This document shows, piece after piece, positions 35,804 to 42,620 of a DNA stretch of 64,000 bases (its first letter is position 1; the number at the start of each line of letters is the position of its first letter). The stretch covers positions 1 through 64,000 of the forward strand of contig CAMLDI010000015.1 in NCBI GenBank assembly GCA_946478845.1. The letters are read 5' to 3'. A program made the position numbers and the translations under genes. This stretch comes from an uncultured Paenibacillaceae bacterium. GTDB lineage: Bacteria; Bacillota; Bacilli; Aneurinibacillales; Aneurinibacillaceae. The notes beneath the pieces were generated by a model. It saw only the letters and a list, made by a program, of their open reading frames with translations. It made no database searches and was not told the DNA's origin.

Positions 35804-37104
35804 TGAAACCAGTATATGTGCTTTCGGAATATGAAAAAAATCCTCTTTTGCTGGATTATGAACTATCTACTGATGAACGGGATTATTTAACGTCCATTTC
35901 CATGATTCACCCCCAGCGCCCCTGGGAAAAAAGATTTTATTTTGATGAATTGCGCAATGGTCTGCGCATGCAAACCCTCAACTGGGTGGGGGTCATTGAA
36001 CTGGAGGGGGTCCGCATTGTCATTCAGCCCAAGTTTGATGAGGGATTTGCCTCCCTGATTGAAATGATTGCTTTTGTGGAGGATCTCCCATTCCATCAGT
36101 GGAAAGACACCAGCGGGGTCAATGGAAAAACGGATTTTCTGGAATTGTTGATCCGTTTCTATATACGACAATTGGAATCCCTATGGAATCAGGGACTGGT
36201 CAAAGAGTATGTGGAGGAAGGGGAAAATCTGCAACAGTTGCGGGGAAGGCCAGATTTTGTACAAAACCTGCGGGCAAATTACCATTTGCCCCCGCGGATT
36301 TTTTGCAAGTATGATGAACTGGTGATGGATATTCCGGAAAACCAGGTAATCCTTCTCGCCCTGGAATCTGCCATGAGGTTTCCTTTGCAAAGAAAAACCC
36401 TGCAGAAATTAAACCAATTTCGTTCCCAGTTTGAAATGATTTGCCAGCCCTATCCAGGGAAGGATTGGCCCATGTTTACCTATCACAGGTTAAACGCCCA
36501 TTATGAAAATGTCCATCGTTTAACCCGTTATATTATAGGACGGACGGCCCTTACTTCCTATCATAAAGGGGAGAGCTGCCAGTACTATGCTTTTCTATTG
36601 GATATGAATGAACTCTTTGAATCCTTTGTGGCCGCTTTATTGCGCAAGTTCTTACCCCGACAATCTTACCGGGTTCGCCATGGCTCCCGTATTACAGATG
36701 CCATCCAAAAAGATGGAGACAGTTACCGGCATGTGATTCCAGACCTTCTCGTTGACGATTTGCCAGAAAAGAAAGTGAAAGTGCTGGATGTGAAATATAA
36801 GCACTATGCCGGAAAAAAGGTAGAAACCAGCGATATTTTTCAATTGGCCTTTTATGCCCAATACCACCAGAAAGATGAAGGGGTACATAGCTCTGCTATT
36901 ATCTTTCCCCAGTATAAAGAGGACCCTTCTCTCATTGATGAAAGAATTGAGCTATTGCCTGGTACCTTTTATGGTGGCGAGCTTCGTTTGCAAAGTATCT
37001 CCATTGAAGAAATTTTGCAGTGGGTGAGGGAGAGGAAAAAGGAAATACTGCAGCAAGTTGCCATGAAGTTGATCGGTGATCCATTCTCCTATGAGTTAAA
37101 ATAA
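35803..37104 (+). CDS. mcrC: McrC-like nuclease subunit
   Basis: A 433-residue McrC. The N-terminal half carries the McrB-binding region. The C-terminal PD-(D/E)XK nuclease has Asp314 in IPDLLVDD and the Asp329-x-Lys331 pair in VLDVKYK, so the active site looks intact. It stimulates McrB GTPase and cleaves DNA when two complexes collide. The ATG overlaps the mcrB stop (TAATG). The gene has noticeably more GC-rich codons than the jet and type III genes of the same island. Confidence 0.92.
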   Translation: MKPVYVLSEYEKNPLLLDYELSTDERDYLTSISMIHPQRPWEKRFYFDELRNGLRMQTLNWVGVIELEGVRIVIQPKFDEGFASLIEMIAFVEDLPFHQWKDTSGVNGKTDFLELLIRFYIRQLESLWNQGLVKEYVEEGENLQQLRGRPDFVQNLRANYHLPPRIFCKYDELVMDIPENQVILLALESAMRFPLQRKTLQKLNQFRSQFEMICQPYPGKDWPMFTYHRLNAHYENVHRLTRYIIGRTALTSYHKGESCQYYAFLLDMNELFESFVAALLRKFLPRQSYRVRHGSRITDAIQKDGDSYRHVIPDLLVDDLPEKKVKVLDVKYKHYAGKKVETSDIFQLAFYAQYHQKDEGVHSSAIIFPQYKEDPSLIDERIELLPGTFYGGELRLQSISIEEILQWVRERKKEILQQVAMKLIGDPFSYELK

Positions 37105-37120
37105 GAGACTGATAAAAAAA

Positions 37121-37153
37121 GGGGGTAAAGTAGTATACTTTGTCCCTATTTTT
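37121..37153 (+). terminator. Terminator of the mcrBC unit
   Basis: A stem with TAAAGTA / TACTTT flanked by a G-run and CCC is followed by TATTTTTG. It sits just after the mcrC stop. Confidence 0.6.
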
Positions 37154-37213
37154 GTTCCCTTGTGATTTAAATTTTAAAAAAAGAATATTTCTGGTATACT
37201 TATAATTAACAAA

Positions 37214-37237
37214 GTAAAGAAGTAAGGAAGTAAAGAA
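37214..37237. promoter_or_regulatory. Three tandem 8-bp repeats before an AbrB-type antitoxin gene
   Basis: GTAAAGAA, GTAAGGAA and GTAAAGAA stand head to tail, ending 15 nt before the ATG at 37253. Possible -10 sequences (TATACT, TATAAT) lie just upstream at about 37195-37206. The repeats are placed as an autoregulatory operator would be. A related GTAAGAA motif occurs twice before the second antitoxin gene (37986 and 38043). Confidence 0.4.
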
Positions 37238-37252
37238 AGGTGGTATTAAAAA

Positions 37253-37516
37253 ATGGAGATTTCTAGAATTAGCTCAAAAGGTCAGGTTACGATTCCAAAA
37301 CCAATTCGAGAATTATTGAAATTAAATGAAGGGGATCGTGTGGCTTTTATTGAAGAAGACGGGAAAATTGTAATTACTAAAGCTAGTTTACTAGCATTAA
37401 GTGACCTACAAAACGCAATAGGAAAAGAAGCAGATCAAAAGGGAATTACTGAACAGGACTTACTGGACGAACTGAAGAAAGTTCGGGAGAAAATGTGGAA
37501 TGAGCGAAACAAATAA
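37253..37516 (+). CDS. AbrB/SpoVT-type antitoxin
   Basis: An 87-residue protein with an N-terminal swapped-hairpin AbrB domain (ISSKGQVTIPKPIRELL, GDRVAFIEEDGKIVI) that binds DNA as a dimer. The acidic helical tail (about 50-87) should wrap the PIN toxin. AAGGTGG lies before the ATG. It overlaps the toxin gene by 17 nt, typical of a toxin-antitoxin pair in which the antitoxin is made first and represses its own promoter. Confidence 0.85.
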   Translation: MEISRISSKGQVTIPKPIRELLKLNEGDRVAFIEEDGKIVITKASLLALSDLQNAIGKEADQKGITEQDLLDELKKVREKMWNERNK

Positions 37517-37940
37517 AGGGTTTCGTGTGTTTGTTGATTCTAATATTCTTATTTCTGCTTTATTATCTGAAAAGTCAGTTCCAGGAAAACTTTTGAAATT
37601 ACTAATAGAAGAACATAATTTAATTATTTGTAGCTATTCAATTTCTGAAATATCTAATGTAATTCAGAGAAAATTTCCAAGTCTAATGGGAAAATGGGAT
37701 AAATTTTTAACAACCTTAGAATTTGAATTAACATATACGCCTTCTGATTTAACTACTGTAAAAATTCCCCCAATTCGAGATGAAGCAGATAAACCAATAC
37801 TAGTATCGATAATAATTTCTCAACCAGACATATTAATTACTGGAGATCAGGATTTCCATAGATCAGAAATTCAGGAATATGTAGCAGTATATACCCCATC
37901 AGATTTTCTTAAAGTTTTCTATAACAATAAAAACCATTAA
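37500..37940 (+). CDS. PIN-domain toxin (COG1569-like)
   Basis: A 146-residue PIN ribonuclease of the putative toxin, PIN family. The acidic metal site is visible: Asp in VFVDSNI, Glu in SISEI, Asp in IRDEADKPIL and Asp in TGDQDFH. Such toxins cut RNA when freed from the antitoxin. It overlaps the upstream AbrB-type gene by 17 nt. A small terminator follows its stop. Confidence 0.83.
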   Translation: MSETNKGFRVFVDSNILISALLSEKSVPGKLLKLLIEEHNLIICSYSISEISNVIQRKFPSLMGKWDKFLTTLEFELTYTPSDLTTVKIPPIRDEADKPILVSIIISQPDILITGDQDFHRSEIQEYVAVYTPSDFLKVFYNNKNH

Positions 37941-37944
37941 TATT

Positions 37945-37967
37945 AACCTTCACTAGGAAGGTTTTTT
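37945..37967 (+). terminator. Terminator of the first toxin-antitoxin pair
   Basis: The stem AACCTTC / GAAGGTT with loop ACTAG is followed by a T-run, 4 nt after the toxin stop. Confidence 0.75.
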
Positions 37968-38062
37968 ATTTGACCAAATAAAAAAGTAAGAATAAAATAT
38001 ATAATAAGAATAACTGAAAAATAAGTGTTTTTTGATATATAAGTAAGAAAGGAGCTGTATTT

Positions 38063-38374
38063 ATGAGTATGATTGAGTTTACAGATCATCATCCTAATGG
38101 AGTGGTTAAGGCAACAAGTCGGGTGTCTAGTCGTGGACAAATCGTCATTCCCATTGAAATTAGGAAGCTCCTGGGCCTTACAGAGGGAGACGAATTAACT
38201 TTTATTTTAAATGAAGATGGCGAAATGAAGGTTGAAGTTGTGAAAAAACAACGATTATCCGAACTAGTCGGCATTTTAAAAACAAAAAAGCCCTTTCAAC
38301 CCGTTGATGAAATCAGAAAAGAAGTTTATGAGAAAATGGCAGAGAAGGAATTAAGGGACGGGGAGGAAGGCTAA
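38063..38374 (+). CDS. AbrB/MazE-type antitoxin (second pair)
   Basis: A 103-residue protein. After a 17-residue leader comes an AbrB domain (TSRVSSRGQIVIPIEIRKLLGL, GDELTFILNEDGEMKVEVV), then an acidic helical toxin-binding tail. AAAGGAGCTG precedes the ATG. The toxin gene begins directly after its stop codon. The pair is a different subfamily from the one just upstream, so this is not a recent duplication. Confidence 0.85.
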   Translation: MSMIEFTDHHPNGVVKATSRVSSRGQIVIPIEIRKLLGLTEGDELTFILNEDGEMKVEVVKKQRLSELVGILKTKKPFQPVDEIRKEVYEKMAEKELRDGEEG

Positions 38375-38791
38375 TTGGCACGAAAACTTTGGATTGATAC
38401 CAATGTGATCATTCGCATTATCACAGGTGACCCCAAAGATTTAGCAGAAGAAGCGGAAGAGATGATTCAAAAAGTAGAGGCAGGAGAATTGGTTTTGCGC
38501 CTAACTCCTCTTGTGGTGGCTGAATGTTGTTGGGTATTGGCCTCTTTTTATGAAGCAGATCCAGCTGATATTGGGGAAGCGCTGATAAAATTTACGAATA
38601 GTATCGGAGTAGAAACAGAGGAAAAAGATGTTGTTCAACAGGCCCTTCGGTATTATATGGACCGAAATGTTGATTTTGTTGATACCTATATTGCAGCTCA
38701 TGCCAAAGTGAATCCTCCGGAAGATGTTGTTACATGGGATAATCACTTTAACCAATTGGATATAAAGCATAACAGCCCTAAAAATTGTTAG
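38375..38791 (+). CDS. VapC-like PIN toxin (second pair)
   Basis: A 138-residue PIN ribonuclease. Acidic residues are at the expected places: Asp in WIDTNVIIR, Glu in VVAECCW, Asp in DFVDTYIAA and Asp in TWDNHF. The TTG start has GGGGAGGAAGG 7 nt upstream, inside the antitoxin 3' end. No gap separates it from the antitoxin gene. Confidence 0.85.
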   Translation: MARKLWIDTNVIIRIITGDPKDLAEEAEEMIQKVEAGELVLRLTPLVVAECCWVLASFYEADPADIGEALIKFTNSIGVETEEKDVVQQALRYYMDRNVDFVDTYIAAHAKVNPPEDVVTWDNHFNQLDIKHNSPKNC

Positions 38792-38808
38792 ACTATTAAA
38801 CATTTTTT

Positions 38809-38934
38809 ATGGAATTTGATATAACAGATCCTCCGGCGGTAAGCCTTTTTAACCCCCTTGCTGACATGTATATGGGGATGACAAAAACGTATCATATGAA
38901 AAAGAAGAAGAAAAAACGATATAAAAAGCGATAA
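38809..38934 (+). CDS. Possible 41-residue lysine-rich protein
   Basis: An open frame from ATG 38809 to TAA 38934 encodes a neutral front (MEFDITDPPAVSLFNPLAD) and a strongly basic tail with runs of lysine (HMKKKKKKRYKKR). There is no clear ribosome site before 38809. Inner ATGs at 38866, 38872 and 38878 also exist. It sits between the second toxin gene and the DUF6155-like gene. The protein-like front argues for a real gene, but conservation would have to confirm it. Confidence 0.35.
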   Translation: MEFDITDPPAVSLFNPLADMYMGMTKTYHMKKKKKKRYKKR

Positions 38935-38948
38935 AGGAATCATGCAGT

Positions 38949-39500
38949 ATGTCTAAAACACGCACGGCCCCTCAAATAAAAAGGGAACTGAGAAATTTTG
39001 AGAAGGAAAAGTTGGTTTCCATGATTATGGATTGCTATAAGATGAGTGGGGAGGTTAGGGATTATATCAACAATCTCCTTGATCCGGGTGAAGCTATTGA
39101 GAACCTGTACAACAAAGCTAAAAGCCAGATTCTTCACGAATTTTTTCCTAAACATGGCTCAAACAAATTTAAAATCACCCACGCTAAAAAAGCCATTACG
39201 GAATTCAGAAAGTTAACCCATGATGACGAACGAACATTGGATTTAATGATTTTTTATGTGGAAATGGGCGTTGGTTATACCCATTTTAACCGAAACCCGG
39301 GGGAATACTTTTTTGAAAGCCTGGTTTCCATGTACGGGAAAGCGGTAAACGAACTAATCGGAAGGGTAGATTTACATAAACCCTACTATGAAAGGCTCCA
39401 AAATATTATAGGAGATGCCAGTCATATTGGAGAGAAATTTCAGGAGAAGTTGAGACACCTTTTTTCCCAGGTACTCGTTGAATGGGAGGAAGAGGATTAA
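38949..39500 (+). CDS. DUF6155-like helical protein
   Basis: A 183-residue soluble, helical protein beginning MSKTRTAPQIKRELRNFEKEKLVSMI. It matches my memory of the DUF6155 family, whose function is unknown. AAGGAATC stands upstream of the ATG. The next gene starts 36 nt downstream in the same direction. It marks the return to ordinary genome content after the defence island. Confidence 0.6.
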   Translation: MSKTRTAPQIKRELRNFEKEKLVSMIMDCYKMSGEVRDYINNLLDPGEAIENLYNKAKSQILHEFFPKHGSNKFKITHAKKAITEFRKLTHDDERTLDLMIFYVEMGVGYTHFNRNPGEYFFESLVSMYGKAVNELIGRVDLHKPYYERLQNIIGDASHIGEKFQEKLRHLFSQVLVEWEEED

Positions 39501-39536
39501 TAGTAATTCCTAGATCATGATCAGGGGGAACCAATC

Positions 39537-40049
39537 ATGAGGTATGCTTCCTTTAAATCTCGGATTGTTGCTTTTTTATTGGATTATCTTGTTATTGTGT
39601 TATATGGTATTTTCGTTGTGGGTACTATTTCTCTGGTATTCGGGCCATGGGTTAGTCCTTTGTTTTCAAAATCACCCGTGATCGCACAATTTGCAGGCTT
39701 CTTGATGATCACACTGCCTGTTTCTTTTTATTTTATATGGTGCGAGTGTTCAACCGGGCAGGGGACCTGGGGCAAGAGGAAAATGGGAATTCGTGTTGTG
39801 GATGATACTGGACAAAGGATTAGAGTTTTTCGTGCAACCATTCGAACCGTAATTAAATTTTTGCCCTGGGAAGTGGCTCATTTCGGTGTTTGGCATTTTA
39901 TCCTTCCCAGTAGCCTGGAGCAGAGTACGGTACTAGTTATTTTAATAACCGTTAATGTTATAGCATTATTGTACCTAGTGTTTCCTTTAACTAATAAAAG
40001 AAGAAAGAACATTTATGATTGGGTTGCAGGAACTGTTGTTATTCGGTGA
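39537..40049 (+). CDS. RDD-family membrane protein
   Basis: A 170-residue membrane protein of the RDD family, named for conserved Arg-Asp-Asp. It starts RYASFKSRIVAFLLDYLVIV, has hydrophobic helices at about 8-32, 45-66 and 125-145, and a GTWGKRKMGIRVVDDTGQRI loop. Members are thought to be transporters or membrane adaptors, and no substrate can be given. AGGGGG lies before the ATG. It converges with the NTF2-like gene 21 nt away. Confidence 0.8.
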   Translation: MRYASFKSRIVAFLLDYLVIVLYGIFVVGTISLVFGPWVSPLFSKSPVIAQFAGFLMITLPVSFYFIWCECSTGQGTWGKRKMGIRVVDDTGQRIRVFRATIRTVIKFLPWEVAHFGVWHFILPSSLEQSTVLVILITVNVIALLYLVFPLTNKRRKNIYDWVAGTVVIR

Positions 40050-40070
40050 CCATTTAATTGGCATTGAAAA

Positions 40071-40496
40071 TCAGGTTTGTTTGTTGCTTTCGGCACAGGA
40101 ATATAGTCTATATGATTTTATTTCCTTTACCTTTCCAGACCTTCCAGTATTACTAAACATATATACATCGCAGAAATCAATTTTTGTACCATTTTCTAAT
40201 GAAATCACACCATTTATTGAAGCTAATTTCCCGTGAGTTATCACTTGGTAAATTTCAAGGCAGTCAATGATGTTTTTATTTTCATCCTGCAAAGTAGTAA
40301 TTAATGAACATTGACCTTCTATTTTTTTATTATCTTTTAATTTATACCATATAATAGATTCATCTGCATATTCCTTAATGATTTCATTTTGCTGTTTTAA
40401 TATAGCTACTGTAAAATCAATAACTATTTGTTTCCTTGGAGCATTGTCACATCCTTTTGGAATGATAAGCTTCATTTCATTTGAGGAACTGTTCAC
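40071..40496 (-). CDS. NTF2/SnoaL-like small protein
   Basis: A 141-residue protein with the helix-then-sheet pattern of NTF2-like folds (VIDFTVAILKQQNEIIKEYADESIIWYKL, then strands ending KSYRLYS). Such domains bind small ligands or act as enzymes; no active residues can be identified. GTG 40496 is preceded by GGAGG at 9 nt on the minus strand, which sets the start. Confidence 0.5.
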   Translation of the reverse strand: MNSSSNEMKLIIPKGCDNAPRKQIVIDFTVAILKQQNEIIKEYADESIIWYKLKDNKKIEGQCSLITTLQDENKNIIDCLEIYQVITHGKLASINGVISLENGTKIDFCDVYMFSNTGRSGKVKEIKSYRLYSCAESNKQT

Positions 40497-40596
40497 TTAA
40501 TTCAACCTCCTGAAAGAACCAATTATATAAGGTATATTTTACTTAAAAAAAGAAGTAAGACAATATTATAAAGTCTGGCCCGATTGCTGAACAAGA

Positions 40597-40623
40597 AAAA
40601 ATCCTGCATATCACAGGATTTTT
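40597..40623 (-). terminator. Terminator of the CoA-disulfide reductase gene
   Basis: The stem AAAAATCCTG / CAGGATTTTT with a 7-nt loop has an A-run on the plus strand, so reading the minus strand gives a T-run after the hairpin. It lies 150 nt after the stop of the reductase gene. Confidence 0.7.
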
Positions 40624-40775
40624 GATCAAACTTTTTATAAACGGATCAGACTTTTTACTTTGATGAATTGGATAAACTCATAAAAAATTTTAACTCATTC
40701 GAAAATCTTAAGTATCGTCAAAAACTTCGGGAAGAGTTAGAAATAGTTCTGCAATTAGAGAATTGGGACATTATA

Positions 40776-42455
40776 CTATTTCCCTGCCTTAACCAGTTCT
40801 TTTTTGTTGCTTCCGTATACAGAAGAATAGGTTTTCCAGCCGCCATCCACGTTTTTCACTTGATATCCATGATTTTTTAGAATCCGGCTGGCTAAATATC
40901 CTCTTAACCCAACCTGGCAACTTACATATATTGTTTGATTGGTTGGAAGTTCTGCTAAGTGGTTTCTTAAATCATTTAATTCAATATTGATGGACCCTTC
41001 AATATATCCATTTTCCCGCTCTTTTGCATCACGAACGTCGATAATTAGACCTCCGTCGGCAACAATTTGGTCTACTTCATGCCACTGAATATGTTCTAAT
41101 TCACCTTCCATAATGTTTGATGCAACATAGCCAGCCATATTGACGGGATCTTTTGCTGAAGAATAGGGTGGGGCATAGGATAACTCTAAGGTTGTTAACT
41201 CTTCTGCCGTTAACCCCCCTTTAATGGCTGTCGCAATGACGTCCATGCGTTTATCCACACCATCTGCTCCAACGGCTTGCGCGCCATAAATCTTGCCAGT
41301 TTCTTTATCAAAAATTAATTTTAGGGCAATGGGGGAAGCACCAGGATAGTAACCTGCATGGGAAACTGGATGGATATGAACGACTTCATAGGGAACCCCT
41401 AACCGATTTAATGTTTTTTCATTGTTTCCTACAGAAGCTACTGTTAAGTCGAATACCTTAGCAATTGACGTACCCAGGGTTCCTTGATACTTTTCTTTTT
41501 TCCCCATGATATTGTTTGCAGCGATCCGCCCCTGGCGGTTCGCTGGCCCGGCGAGGGGGATCAATGTCTTCGTGCCGTTAATGTAATCAACCACTTCTAC
41601 TGCATCCCCAATGGCATAAATATCCTGGTTGGACGTTTGCAGAAATTCATTAACAACAATTCCTCCCCGCTCTCCTAGTTCTAATCCTGCTGTTATTGCT
41701 AATTCATTTTCTGGTCTGACACCAATAGAAAGAATGGTTAAATCGGTTTGGAGTTCTGTCCCATCGGCCAGGACGACCTTCTTCCCATGATCCGCAAAGG
41801 ATTGGACTCGATTTTCAAAGATTAATTTTACGCCTTTTTCTACTAAGTGATTGTGAAGAATACTAGCCATTTCAAAATCAATGGGATTCATCACTTGCTT
41901 TCCTCTTTGAATGATTGTAACTTCGATCCCTCGATCCACCAGGTTTTCCGCCATTTCAAGCCCAATAAATCCGCCGCCAATCACCACAGCTTTTTTGGGA
42001 TGTTTCGTATCAACATAGTCTTTAATTTTATCTGTATCCGGAATATTTCTTAATGTGAATAAGGACTCATTTTCCTCAAGCCCTGGAATAGAGGATACGA
42101 TTGGCTGTGCACCTGGAGATAATAATAACTTGTCATAGGATTCCTCATATACTTCTCCCGTTTGTACATTCTTGATTGTTACTGTTTTAGTTTCACTATT
42201 AATCCTGATTGCCTCACTAAAAATACGGATATCCAGATTAAAACGCTCGGACATCCCTTTCACAGTTTGGACTAATAATTTATTTCTATCTTTAATGGTT
42301 TCACCAATATAGTAAGGAAGACCGCAATTGGCAAAGGAAATATGTTCTCCACGTTCTATAATCATAATTTCAACATCTTCACTAATTCTTCTTAATCTTG
42401 CTGCAGCGGTTGCACCACCTGCAACTCCACCTATGATGAGTATTTTCTTTTTCAC
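40776..42455 (-). CDS. CoA-disulfide / persulfide reductase with rhodanese domain
   Basis: A 559-residue flavoenzyme. The N-terminal FAD site is GGVAGGATAAARLRR (9-23), the redox Cys44 is in SFANCGLPYY, the NADH-binding loop is VIGGGFIGLEMAE, and the second FAD motif is DIYAIGDAVEV. A C-terminal rhodanese domain (from about 460) has Cys513 in YVSCQVGLRGY. Such CoADR-rhodanese fusions reduce CoA disulfides or CoA persulfides with NAD(P)H, linking thiol redox to sulfide and sulfur metabolism. GTG 42455 has GGAGGG 5-6 nt upstream; the ATG at 42470 overlaps that site. A CsoR/CstR-like operator lies 43 nt before the start. Confidence 0.9.
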   Translation of the reverse strand: MKKKILIIGGVAGGATAAARLRRISEDVEIMIIERGEHISFANCGLPYYIGETIKDRNKLLVQTVKGMSERFNLDIRIFSEAIRINSETKTVTIKNVQTGEVYEESYDKLLLSPGAQPIVSSIPGLEENESLFTLRNIPDTDKIKDYVDTKHPKKAVVIGGGFIGLEMAENLVDRGIEVTIIQRGKQVMNPIDFEMASILHNHLVEKGVKLIFENRVQSFADHGKKVVLADGTELQTDLTILSIGVRPENELAITAGLELGERGGIVVNEFLQTSNQDIYAIGDAVEVVDYINGTKTLIPLAGPANRQGRIAANNIMGKKEKYQGTLGTSIAKVFDLTVASVGNNEKTLNRLGVPYEVVHIHPVSHAGYYPGASPIALKLIFDKETGKIYGAQAVGADGVDKRMDVIATAIKGGLTAEELTTLELSYAPPYSSAKDPVNMAGYVASNIMEGELEHIQWHEVDQIVADGGLIIDVRDAKERENGYIEGSINIELNDLRNHLAELPTNQTIYVSCQVGLRGYLASRILKNHGYQVKNVDGGWKTYSSVYGSNKKELVKAGK

Positions 42456-42497
42456 GAGATTTCCCTCCAAAACACTTTAAATGTCCAACATTTTTAT

Positions 42498-42513
42498 ATA
42501 CCTATAGGGGTAT
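42498..42513. promoter_or_regulatory. CsoR/CstR-type operator before the CoA-disulfide reductase
   Basis: ATACCTATAGGGGTAT is close to the ATACCC-N-GGGTAT operator recognised by CsoR-family repressors. The persulfide sensor CstR uses this form to control rhodanese and CoADR genes. The left half is one C short of perfect symmetry. Its place before a CoADR-rhodanese gene fits a CstR role. The repressor gene is not in the window. Confidence 0.55.
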
Positions 42514-42620
42514 TATAAATCCTTTTAAAAATTTGTAAAGGAGATTTGTGTTTCCTGATAGAAAAGAATGAAGAGAAAAATGTAAAAAGGTTGGTTTTTA
42601 TAGAAGGGGAGGTTTGAAAA

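Noticed and set aside
37214..37237. Tandem repeats as a CRISPR-like array
   Set aside because: The units are only 8 bp with no spacers; an operator is more likely.
40668..40880. 70-residue plus-strand frame
   Set aside because: It overlaps the 3' end of the CoA-disulfide reductase gene, has no ribosome site, and its tail is the antisense of a conserved rhodanese domain.
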